DNA of 64,000 bases from Kitagawia praeruptora (lineage: Eukaryota > Streptophyta > Magnoliopsida > Apiales > Apiaceae), in NCBI GenBank assembly GCA_037693485.1, contig CM075351.1, positions 15,867,001 to 15,931,000 on the forward strand, in the 5' to 3' direction. The position numbers and the translations under genes were made by a program. Each line of letters starts with the position of its first letter. Position 1 is the first letter of the stretch. Below, one piece after another: positions 35,039-45,741 of the stretch. The notes under the pieces were generated by a model, which searched no databases, was not told the origin of the DNA, and worked only from the letters and a program-made list of their open reading frames with translations.

Positions 35039-38000
35039 TGTAACGACCCGAAAAATTACGTGTAATTTATTATATTAAAATATATTTTTAGTTGATTTTA
35101 CTGTGTGTTAGTTTATTTTTAATGCATTTAAACGCGTTATGATTTTTATTAAATAGGAAAATTATCCCATACGTGTTATGTGACTTCTGTGTATCATAGA
35201 ATATTTTATTCTATTTTTCTGTAATTTTTATATTTTTAGAATACAGTTATTTCGCATTTTAATTTTCGGACCCAGCCCCTGTATTGAATTCGAGACCCTG
35301 TTTTTCATAAAACTATTTTTACATAATAATGGGATGTTCAAAAATGTATTATTTTGTAATTTTTGTAATATTCGTAATTTTTGGGAAATTTTGACATTTA
35401 TATTATATTTGTTTTAAAATAAAAATTGTACATTTTTATCCCATAAAAATTATTTTTAGGGCTTAATAATTTTAATTAGGGGTTAAAAATATTTTTGGGG
35501 TATTAATTTTCAGATTTATATAAATAGCAGAATTTTATTTTTAATTGTTAAAATTAATCAAAAAAATCAGATTTTTTTTTGATTTATTTTCTGGAAATTC
35601 TCTAATATTTGTTCTTGGTGTTCTTGAAGATCAAACAGTCTTTTGGAGGTGATTCCGGGATCCAAATCTCTTGTATGAATAACCAAACTGAAGCTCTTGA
35701 TCTCTACTACACGTTTATGTATGTGTTGATATGTGTGTGAGCTTTAATCGTAATTTGTTATTTTGTTTTTAAATTCGAAACTTTGTGAATTTATTGTGAA
35801 CCATACAATGATTTGTTGTTGATGTGGTTAGTGTCTATAGATTTCTTATGATCTCAGGATTTTAATCATGATTTTTATTTGATTTTTCATGCCCGATTAA
35901 AGTAAATCGAATTTTTGGGGGTGAGATATAATTTTCGATTTTCCGGATTTCTTGATGATTGTTTGATGATTTTGATGATTGATATAAGTCATTGAACACC
36001 TGGGCTTTGATTTGGTATATAGAACGTTTTATTTGGTGGCCGATTTCGAGTTCACCGGTTTTAATTTTTGAGGTCGCCGGACTTGATTCGGTTTTGGCCG
36101 GATTTTTGTTTTGGTCGAATCTGGGAATGAATGAATTGTATAGTTGAGTTTAGAATGTGATTTGGAGTGTGTTTGGTACTTAAAAACGTAACAATTGGTC
36201 CGTTTTAGGGGTGCCGGAGGTTGCCGGAAAATTTTTCCGGTGGCCGGAAATCTGGGAAACCTCCATTATTGGAGGTGGTGTTCTTCGAAGCATTCATACG
36301 AAGAACAGTGAAGGTGGTGATGAATAGTAACGTTTTGATCTTTAAAATCTTAAATCTTTTCAGAAAAATGTTTTTGGGTCAAAATTTTATAAATTTTTCT
36401 AAAATTCAGATTTCTTTTAATTATTATTATTTTAACTTCTAAAAATTTAATTTAATTAGTTAATTATTTTTAAATAATAATTTAATTGATTTAATTAATT
36501 GATTAATTCATTTTAATTGATTAATTATATTAATTAATTATTATTTAAATATATAATTGACTTCATTGAATTTAAATCGTTTTATTATAAAAGATTTATT
36601 ATTTTTATGAGTTGATTAATAAATAATTAATTTGAATAATCAATTAATTTAATTATTAATTGAATTATTCTTATTAATTGCGTATTAATTAAACCGTTTA
36701 TCCGTTTTCAACGAGAAAAGTATTTCTGGAATTAGAAAAATGACCCGGTTCTTATAAAAATAGTTTTAAGTTACAATTCAACTTTTAAATTTGGATCGAC
36801 TTTTTACCAAATCTTTTTATTGAGTCGGTTATATCCGATAATTAGGGTTTTGACCGTTTTCTGTTTTAAAAATATTAGATAAAATCTTTTCATGATCTGA
36901 TCAAACGTGCTATGTGATTATGTGAATTGCGTGTTATTATTCTTTGATTACCTATTAGTGATTTGTAAATATTCTATGAATAATTTGAGTGCTCTTTTAT
37001 TTGTGAGCCGTATATGCTACGTGTTAATTGGTTATGTGACAGGTATATATGTATTTAATTCGAGGATTAATGATTATCTCTAGGGCTAATTATTGTCTTG
37101 AGGATTAATTGTTATCTTGAGGATTAATTGTGTCTTGAGGATTAATTGATTTTCATGTTTCTTTATTGAGGAATAAGATAAATGTTTTGAGGATTATTTA
37201 TAGATTGAGTTGGACTAAGTTGAATGCATAAATGTTTAATTCGAGGATTAATTGGTGATTAATTGTTTATATGGTTTATGTTAGAAGATGTCGTTAAGAG
37301 TAGACGTTTTCTTTGATTTACTGGCAATGATGGTCGGATATCATTTATTTTCATGAGGATTAATTGGTAAATATTGACTTAGGTTTGTCAGCGGAGATAA
37401 GTAAATGTTTAATAAAGGAAGTTGGAGGTGGATGAAATATTCTTTGTGGGTTATGAAGAAGGTTGGAGATGGATGCAGTATTGTTTGTGGATTGTGATAA
37501 AGAAGGTTGAAGATGAAAGTATTGTTTGTGGAATTGCTGGTTTACTTGTGAGGTGTTTTAACACCGGGAAAACGTCTATGTTCAAAGGGGACATTTCCGA
37601 TTTTTCTTTCATGAGATTTTGGTAAGCATGGATTAAAACTTTTGAGTTTATAAGCGTTACTAGAATATCAGAATTGTCATCCGGAGACTGATGTACCAGC
37701 TTATGTTTGACTATAGAAGTAGACGCGCGGGCTCGATGTCAACGGATCAGACTCGTGGCAATCGCAAGAGCGTCAAACCAACGAATGATTGAAATAGAAG
37801 ATTGTGATGCCGTAAAATAGAAGAAGATAGTTGTATTACTTCAGCGCTACGCAATAGCTAAGGACAAGAGGCAAGTATTTTCTTTTTCATCCTAAACACT
37901 GTTTATTTTATATTTCATTGATTCATATCATGACGAATAGCTATTATTCAGAGCTATTTGTGATTCTTAAATATTTTTGTGCGAACACAATTACTTGATT

Positions 38001-39112
38001 TTGGTACCCTTGATGTGGGGGAATTGTTTAAGATAAACTCTTCATATCCTTATTATCGTAGTAAATAATAAGGATGTGACCAGTATTTAAAACTAAGCAT
38101 TTCCTGTTGAATTCGGAAATTGCTCTATTGGATTGGAAAATGATAAAGCGTAGGAGGCCATGGTTGATGTCATGGTCCAGCAATATTTATTGAAAAATGG
38201 TAAAGCGTAGGAGGCCATGGTTGCTGTCATGGTCCAACAATATTTAAGGAGGATATGGTAACCATACAATCTTCCTATAGGCTAACATTACTTGCCTATT
38301 TTGGGTACCCCAGAAATCCGGACTATACACACACGGAAAAAAGAGAATACCGGTGGAGTATAGAGGGTCCCATTGCCTTAGAACCTGATCAGGGGGCAAT
38401 GGTGTTCAGTTATATATATATATATCCAATCCATATCGCCCGAATGGCTATTATATATTGTGAATTGGCAGATGATTCATTTTTATGACATGCCAAATGA
38501 TTTCAGTTATGATTTGAATTATATCACAGTTGTTGATTCAGTTTCTCTATAAACTGCTTTACATTTCAGTTGATTTTATGCCCCACTTATCCTGATTTTT
38601 ATATCAAAATTTTTATACGCTTGCTGAGCATTTCTTTCGCTCATACTTGCTGTTGTAAATCCTAACATTTCAGTAAGGTGGTTTGGCGAGATTTATCCGC
38701 TCAGTTCAGAAAGAGAAGAAGCATGATGCTATTTCGAAGATGACTTGGCTCAGGATGTCCGCATTTAGTGTAAGATCTATTTTATATAATTGAGTTCTAA
38801 TATTTATTATTATTAATATTATTATGTGATGGTCTAGTTAGCCTGGCGTACTTCTTATCGAAGTTACACCAGTGGTTTAAGATTTGATCAAAGAGAATGT
38901 TGTAAAGAAGGAATGCTTTTTATCTAATGGAATTTGGATTCTTGTTTCTAGCCCTATAACCTTAAAAGATCTTGGTATGTTTGGGGTCACATATGTTATA
39001 TTTTCAGTGTTAGTCAATCATAAGTGGATGATTATTATTAAACAAATGTTTCATTTTGAGGATTTTCGCGTGACAACCAAATCTCCTGACCCCGGATTTG
39101 GGGGGTGTCACA
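35039..39112 (+). repeat. Second Tekay/Del-type Gypsy LTR, 4.07 kb
   Basis: It starts TGTAACGACCCG and ends GGGGGGTGTCACA, homologous over its length to the solo LTR at 8971-12859. It is inserted in LINE ORF2, preceded by GAACG. TGGTATCAGAGC (39115-39126) follows, making this a 5' LTR. A 63-bp-scale tandem duplication at about 38140-38250 (GCGTAGGAGGCCATGG twice) is not in the solo copy. A TATA box (TATAAATAG) is at 35519-35527. Confidence 0.88.
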
Positions 39113-40160
39113 GTTGGTATCAGAGCAGGGTTATAGTAAACTAGAAACGAGAGTGTGTAGGAGTGTGTATAGCTAAGTAAGGAACGTCAGAGCTCATGTA
39201 GAGTTCGTGTTGGACTATTGGATATAGTACCAATTAGTAAGTTAAGATTGGAGTACTCGTTTAAGATAGTTTTGTTGAACTGGATTGACCGCCTTACGAA
39301 TGGAGATGAATACTGTGGAATCTTCAGAGATTATTACGAGTCAATGACGACGTACGATATCGATATTCTTAAAACGTGGAACGGAAGAAGCTTAAATTCG
39401 AATGACGAGCTATCGAAGGAATTGACAAAGAAGGCATAAGTAGTGACCTTGGCAATACCTTTTCTTTCTATGAATTATTTTGATATCCCTCCTAAAGGGG
39501 TATTCGTTAAAAGATATTTCTCCTCTTCTAAACAGTGACATTTTGATACTTGTGTTCAATCTCCATTTTGAATCTCAATTGTTTCAGTGGTTACTATGAA
39601 ACCTATTTTTAAATTTCTGAGACTTTCAACTTTTTGTTTTCTCCAATGATTAATAACCTTATTTGCAATATAGTACCACTTGTTCGGTACTTTCTTCCTG
39701 GTTCTTCTTTTCGGAAAATAACAAATTTGGAATTCCTTTCATATTTCTCTAATCCTACTGAGACGAACAACCCTATTTATAGGGGACACCAGGTATATCT
39801 GTCTGTGTGATAGAAGTTGGATGGGACGCCATCACTGGTGTGTTGTGTATTACAAGAAAGCTGATCACCTTTAATTGTAAATGTCGGAGCTAAGACACAC
39901 AACGTCGGGTTCATGTGATCATATTGATCTCTCAGTTATTCTTTCATTTCAAATCAAGTTGCTTTATTCATAACCACAATTGTGGAACATTTGCTATGAT
40001 ATGGAATCCGTTTTCTTCAAAATTTCATGATTCTTGTTATCTCTATTGAATTTCAAGGGTATGCCAATCAGGTCAGGATAAACGAAATTCGCAGATAGAA
40101 ATTAGATTCGCAATGGAATCGCCAAGATCAGGAACGAGTCCTAAAATGATTTAAACACCA
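39113..40160 (+). other. Remnant Gypsy internal region, no gag or pol seen
   Basis: Opens with the initiator-Met PBS (39115-39126). About 1 kb follows with only short open frames (one of 73 codons at 39218). No gag, protease or RT motif and no second LTR appear, so the element is truncated or non-autonomous. Its right limit is not determined; a TGTAACACTCCC near 40166 resembles an LTR start but has no partner. Confidence 0.5.
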
Positions 40161-41254
40161 CCCTGTAACACTCCCAAGTCTATGGAAGTAAAGAGAATTT
40201 CAGTTATTCTAAAATTTCTATCAAGTGACTCCAAGATCGTGACTATCATATAATCAATATGTTAACCATATAATAAGTTGAAGGGAAATTTGAGTTGAAA
40301 TTCAAAACTATTGAGTTGGTTCTCTTCTTTGCAATCATTATTATACCACATGACACAACACCACCAAATTCAAAAAGGAAAAATGCATCAAGAAGGAACC
40401 AGAAGATAAAATATGAATAAAGGGAAGAAGTGAAAGATAAATTAATTATACAAACCTATCTGTTTTTCGGCCATGAAAATCGCCTACTGCAAATTCTTTT
40501 AAGGGCACACCAAAATTATACGATTAGAATGAACTGTGCAGGCTAATAAAGTAAACAGTTCAGGAAACAGAATAATGATCCCTTTGGGAAGATCACTTAC
40601 CTGATATTTGTAACAAAGTATCCAGACTAATCCTATTCACACAAGAAAACAAAGCATGCATTTTACCATCCAGTGTTACAAAAAAAAAAACAGATGACAT
40701 ACCTGAAACGGAACCCACAGAAATTAACTGAAAATTCTTCTAAGCCATCACCGAGTCTAACACTGAATGATTTCTCTGTTTCCTCTTTCTATCTCTCTGA
40801 ATACAAGTGTTGGTGCAATTGTTTCACTCGACTATCCTACAAAAAGACACTCTTTCAAGAATCTAAATGAAAAGACACAATACGCCTTTTGTTTTTTCGC
40901 TAGTGAGCACAAATTTAGAATAATAGCATTGTGATCCCTATTAAATAAACTCTATGTAGATATAAGAAACGACGGTTGTTAGAAACTTACCCTCAAGATT
41001 TGTCCCTGTTCCCTGTTATCGATTACAGTCTCTGTCATGAAGTGAAAGGCTTTATATGGTGTGCGTGCGAATCAGTTGATGAGTTTTCAGTTACTGAATC
41101 GTGAAACTGTCCAGGCTTTTCAAATTTCCACCAACTCCATCAAGGAAGGTATAGAGTTGGCATATCCCTCCCACCCTTCCCATTCCCCCTGAGGCCCTGA
41201 TTATACAATGGAGTGAAATTTTAGAAAGGCAGAGAAATCAGAATGAGAGTCTTG
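40161..41254. other. No recognised gene; splice-like signals on the minus strand
   Basis: The minus strand shows donor-like CAG|GTAAGT (near 40600) and CAG|GTATGT (near 40700), but no open exon of recognisable family. It may be captured or decayed gene sequence. Confidence 0.4.
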
Positions 41255-41321
41255 GGAGGAGCCACGTCATACTCCCGAGATTTTCCCGAGATTTTCTTTT
41301 ATATAGATATAGATATATAGA
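41255..41321 (-). mobile_element. Helitron-like 5' terminus (family 2), copy A
   Basis: Minus strand TCTATATATCTATATCTATA, then AAAAGAAAATCTCGGG and TGACGTGGC. The same order occurs at 43051. The TC start after an A fits a Helitron 5' end, but no matching CTAG/hairpin end was found to the left, so this is tentative. Confidence 0.4.
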
Positions 41322-41399
41322 TTAGAAAGGAAAAAAATATCAAAATTGAAAATGTAGATCACACTGCAGTCAATCTTGTAAATTCACCAAACAAACTTG

Positions 41400-42343
41400 C
41401 TCTCACTGCATTTTTTATATTTTCAATAACTTCAGGCACCATATTTTGGGCCTCTTCAACAGTTTTGCATTCTGGCCTTTCCAGAATGCAAAACTGTAAT
41501 CATTTCTTCCAATTTCTTCGACCAAAAGCAGAGAGTTACTCAGACTTCCATGAATACAGTCTGTGAAATGTATGCACCAATTTTTCGCAAAAATATGAGC
41601 AGAGTCTAATATACAAAATGCTGTTGTATACATTAATTCTTGGCGAGATTACATACTTATGTCCCTGTTGCATTGTGTAGCAAAATAATTGGACATCCAC
41701 TCAATTTGAACCCCAAGGTAAGTTTTTGAAGCATATACCGTTATGTTCTTTTCTTCCAAAACGTCTGGTGACAATGCTGTAGCACCACCAACCGCAAAGT
41801 TCACGCCTAAAGCTTGCATTGTCCTTTAAGTAGGGATTGAGCAATGGCAAACCAGCTGCCAATGCTGTTTAACAATGAAAACCAAAAATTATAAAGAGAT
41901 ATTGGAAGTGTCCCAACATTAAGATATGAATATATCAAACCGAAGAAAAACTGCTCCACTGGTATCGACTTTTGTCTTCCAAGGCCAGCGGTTTGAGTAT
42001 CAGTGAAGACAAAGTGTGCGTGAGTGTGTGCCACACAACAAATTAAAATGAGCTTTTCCTTACCAATGTTCATCAGCAGACCATCTGAAAAACGGCCAGT
42101 TGGGCCCAAAAAAGAGCTCTCACCATATGAAAGCCTAGAGGATGGAATGGATGGGACCTCTACTATACGGTTTCCAGTGTCGGAAAAAGAAGCTCCAAAC
42201 TGATATATCTTATCAATCCTACAATTTCTAAATTTACGAATATCGGGTAGTTTGAGATCAGAAGACACTGCAGGTTGAATATAGATCAAGTAACAAATTA
42301 TCCATAGCAGAAAATGCACTTTGGTAGAACTTAGAAGACACAT
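41400..42343 (-). pseudogene. GDSL esterase/lipase pseudogene, 3'-truncated
   Basis: Exon 1 (42343-42064) has a signal-peptide-like start (about 28 residues ending PAVSS), then block I as FGASFSDTGN where the family has F-G-D-S; the catalytic Ser position is not in its usual context. Then GPTGRFSDGLL. Donor TTG|GTAAGG. Exon 2 (41864-41657) begins after AAACAG and reads LPLLNPYLKDNAS, then needs a frameshift to reach GVNFAVGGATALSPDVLEE. Exon 3 (from 41560) has SLLLVEEIGRNDYSFAFW (block III, G-x-N-D) and a second frameshift near 41460 before VEEAQNMVPEVIENI. The last exons with the catalytic Asp/His are absent. Such enzymes are secreted esterases; this copy cannot make one. Confidence 0.85.
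41459..41497. repeat. 17-bp perfect inverted repeat in the GDSL pseudogene
   Basis: Arms 41459-41475 and 41481-41497 (ACAGTTTTGCATTCTGG and its complement) with a 5-nt loop, lying exactly at the exon 3 frameshift. Confidence 0.9.
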
Positions 42344-42980
42344 CTAATCTTATAACTTTCAAGTTAATGCAGGAAGTAAAATTAAGAATAATGATAATCA
42401 AACTAATGAATGGAGCTTAAATAAGTGAACTATGAACATGGATAAGTTTACCCTAGCAGGGTCAAAACTGCTCATAGTGCTAAATGAGGTCGGATTCTCA
42501 CCCCTCCCCAATTTTCCCACCCCGCGTAAAATTATGTAAATTACAAATTAACATTCAAACCTGGAGTAAGTGTGCATTTTTCTTTTTTTGGACAACCTCC
42601 AAAATACTCCTTGGAAAGAACAGAAAAGTTGTGCCTGAAAATTGCTAGAAGGCCAGAAAAACAAATATTAAAAAACAAAAAAGGACCAAGTAAAGGGAAG
42701 CTTCTGGAGACACTGAGAAGCGATGCTAGTGAAATTTCTGGTGAATTCAGAGAATTCCAATAGAATCACCGTTCCTCTCGCTACGAAACTCTAGATCAAG
42801 CGGCAATTCGTTCGATCATGGACAGTATCTATATATACATAGTTGTAAGCAGATCAGTTTCAGAAGGCGGAGAGACCAAAAGTGACTCATCAGTTTTGGA
42901 AGGTACATGGCCACTCTTTGGGTATTGTGGGATGAAATAGCCAAAGTTCTCAGAAAATAGGAAAATAGGAAAATCAGCAA
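42344..42980. other. 5' flank of the GDSL pseudogene
   Basis: No gene seen. Contains A-rich and CT-rich stretches; the 63-codon plus-strand frame at 42572 is not recognisable. Confidence 0.4.
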
Positions 42981-42989
42981 GAAGAATGT

Positions 42990-43051
42990 TGCGGGCTGCC
43001 ACGTCAGTCTCCCGAGATTTTCTTTTATATAGATATATAGATAGATATAGA
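42990..43051 (-). mobile_element. Helitron-like 5' terminus (family 2), copy B
   Basis: Minus strand TCTATATCTATCTATATATC, then TATAAAAGAAAATCTCGGGA and TGACGTGGCAGCC. It matches copy A at 41321. If real, the element would extend left and could include the GDSL pseudogene. Confidence 0.4.
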
Positions 43052-43343
43052 TGCTTTCTCTTGTTTGAGCAACTTGATCTCGTATACAGGTAACATTTTA
43101 ACAGCATTAAAAATATAGTTACTGGTTTCGGACCTCAGAAGAATGCTAAAATCTAATCTCAGGCAGGCAGCAGCTGATTTTGCAAACCCTTGGCTGCAGA
43201 TGAACTCTAGCAAAAATTTGAATGAAGCATGAGATTCAATGCACAAAACCTATACAACAGCTGATTTTGACAGTTACATAGAAGATTCCCATTACCAGTG
43301 TCAATACTTGTAACATAAATAATAGATTCTGATTCATCTTGAA

Positions 43344-43760
43344 TCAGTTGGTCTTTTCGCCTTCAGAATTCATGCCAACTAACCCATGATCATCATTTTC
43401 ACCACAAGCCAAGATTGTGATTTTAAAATTAGCTTCTTTTGGAAGAGCTGAATTTCTTAAAGAAGACTCTGGGAAAGGAAGAACAGTTTTGATCACAGAA
43501 TTAGCAGAAATACTCGGATTCGGCCTTTTCAGACCAGAATTAAGTCCAAATTTCTGCATTAAATTAGCTGATCCTTGACAAACTTCCCAACTAATCTCCA
43601 CTCCCATTTCATTAACTGTTATTTCCAACACATAGCTGTTTTCAGCTTTGCCTTTGCCAGAATACGTGTCTAAACATAAAGGACCAAGTTTCCCTTGCAG
43701 CTGGTGGGAAAAGAATGATGCAAATTTTAAAAAAGATGCCCAAATGACAAGTTCTACCAT
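43344..43760 (-). other. Exon-like open frame, unidentified protein
   Basis: 138 codons, with non-repetitive, protein-like composition: QGKLGPLCLDTYSGKGKAEN, VNEMGVEISWEVCQGSANL, SVIKTVLPFPESS, EANFKITILACGEND, ending at a TGA near 43344. It reads like the last exon of a conserved plant gene rather than a chance frame, but I cannot name the family. Upstream exon candidates are at 44770-44880 and 44934-45110 on the same strand, separated from it by a hAT insertion. Confidence 0.45.
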
Positions 43761-43989
43761 AAGTGATATGTACGAAAATTAATATTATTCCCAATAGTAG
43801 CTCTAATAACACAAGTATATATCAAATATTCTAAATCTAGATTACAAAGTGCAAATACTGATGATCATTCTCAGTGCACATGTTAGTCTAATGTAATAAA
43901 AAATTGTTTTGAGTTATAGATTAGCTCAAGTTGTGAAAAGGCTTCCAACAAAACACCCTTGAGCCTGCTAGTGCTGGTTCAACCCCTAT

Positions 43990-44214
43990 TAGGGATGGCA
44001 AAAAAAACCAATCCGATGGATACCCGATCCAATTCGACCCTATTGGATCTTACCGAACCCGATTTTTTGGATTTGGATTTGATTTTTAAACCCGAAAGAG
44101 TTTGGATTTGGATTTGGATATTAGCTATATCCAACCCGATCCAAACCCGAAAACCCGATCCAAACCCGATCCAACCCGAAACCCGAAAAAAACCCAATAT
44201 ATATACATATATAA

Positions 44215-44262
<48 letters not shown>

Positions 44263-44739
44263 TTATTCCTTAAAAATAAATACCCGTTACTTAGTTACAC
44301 TAGGTAATTTTGTTCAGGCAATTTTGATACACATGCTGTGCTACTATGAAATTTCTTAGTTCAGGCAATTTTGATACACATGTTGTGCTACTGCTAGTCT
44401 TCTAGTCTACACTCTGCCTATGTGGATATTTATTTGCAATTGTATTTTAATTTTTATGTCTTTAGATATTAGTAGTGGTATAACTTGGACTTATTTATTT
44501 TCATGTCTATGAAATCTAGATATTTATTTGCTATTGTAATTTTAATTTTTATGAAATTTTAATTAAAATTTTCGGGTTTGGATAAAACCCGAACCCGATC
44601 CAAACCCGGTGGATCGGGTTTGGATTTTGAATTTCCAAATCCATTTGGATTTGGATTGGATTTGGATTTGGATTAAGGATTCGGGTTTGGATTTGGATAT
44701 CACAGATATCCAACCCGATCCAACCCGTTGCCATCCCTA
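43990..44739. mobile_element. Non-autonomous hAT element, 750 bp
   Basis: The termini are TAGGGATGGCAA and TTGCCATCCCTA. CCCCTAT flanks both sides (43983-43989 and 44740-44746); with the shared A this may be the 8-bp duplication ACCCCTAT. The subterminal regions are long inverted stretches of GATCCAAACCCG-type repeats. The centre holds a TA microsatellite (about 44219-44258) and a 48-bp tandem pair (about 44311 and 44361, TTCAGGCAATTTTGATACAC). No transposase. Confidence 0.85.
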
Positions 44740-44769
44740 CCCCTATCTTCAGAACATAAATTGTGAAAT

Positions 44770-45122
44770 GTGGCATACTGGCACGAAAAGTTTTACGTAA
44801 CGAATTATGCAAAGTTACTCGTTTACTTCTATGATGGTGTGTATGTCGAGATCTTCCAGAACTTTCCAAGAAGATTTTGAACAGATCACCTTCAGATACC
44901 TAATCAAAATCCGGGCCTCTGTTAGTACTATTGCTATTGAACTCTCGTTGCTGATCGGTTAAGCCACTGGTAATCTACCCTCCCCAATGAGAAAAGCTCC
45001 TTGCTGTCTCCATAGCCCAGTGCAGAAGAGTTTGTAAGAGGGCCTATGAACCAAAAATTTGGAGTTCTTTGCAGATTTGCTGGTGCATATTTGATCAGAT
45101 AGGTGGAGATGCTGTATAACAA
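44770..45122 (-). other. Two exon-like fragments of an unidentified gene
   Basis: Fragment 1 follows an acceptor (GTTATACAG near 45108) and reads ISTYLIKYAPANLQRTPNFW and FIGPLTNSSALGYGDSKELF. Fragment 2 follows an acceptor (TTTTGATTAG near 44893) and reads EGDLFKIFLESSGRSR, KRVTLHNSLRKTFRASMPHF, TIYVLKIG, running into the hAT element. These could belong with the exon at 43344-43760 in one minus-strand gene split by that insertion. The frame of fragment 1 is not certain. Confidence 0.3.
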
Positions 45123-45229
45123 GAACAGTTAGTAAATGCAAATCTTCATCATCCATTCTCAACTGCATCAGTAACAAGTGCAAGATTATCTGCCCAACTA
45201 AACAAAGGTTTCGACGAAACCCCACGTAT

Positions 45230-45741
45230 GAAACCCCACGTAGGAAAACATAATAATTCGCCCTTTTAGTAATAGTTTCTTAATGAAGTTTACATTATAA
45301 CCGAAAACCATGTTATAAACTTATTCTTTAACCTAAGGCAACTTTTGCAAGCTTCAAAGCATGTACTTGTCCTTTCAAAAAGTAAATTAACAAATTAAAT
45401 AGCAGCTGTAGATAATTCATTGATAGCAACAGATGCATATAACAATACATCTACTCGTAACTCAAAGACAGCTAAGCAAACAGAGAAATATCATTATCAA
45501 AGAAAGTTACCATCACTTTTGTGTAGCTTCACATAAGCATTATATCAAAACACTTCATCAACAGAGGCACTATGGAGAATATATACACTGGTTCTTCAAC
45601 ACGGTTTACAAGTCTATGCACTCAATAACACTAACACACACAAAACTCAACATTCAATTTATAGCATCTTACCTTAAGAAATGGTCTTTAGTCTTTACTT
45701 TATGTAAATACGAAATTTCTTCAGCTTCATACATATAAGCT
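45230..45741. other. Gap downstream of the nucleoredoxin-like gene
   Basis: A+T-rich. It probably holds the 3' UTR of the minus-strand gene; no other feature recognised. The plus-strand frame at 45433 is unconvincing. Confidence 0.5.

Noticed and set aside
39218..39439. Possible gag start after the Tekay PBS
   Set aside because: The 73-codon frame has no gag features and no continuation.
44219..44258. TA dinucleotide tract as a regulatory element
   Set aside because: A simple microsatellite inside a hAT element; similar tracts occur at 26760 and 50376.
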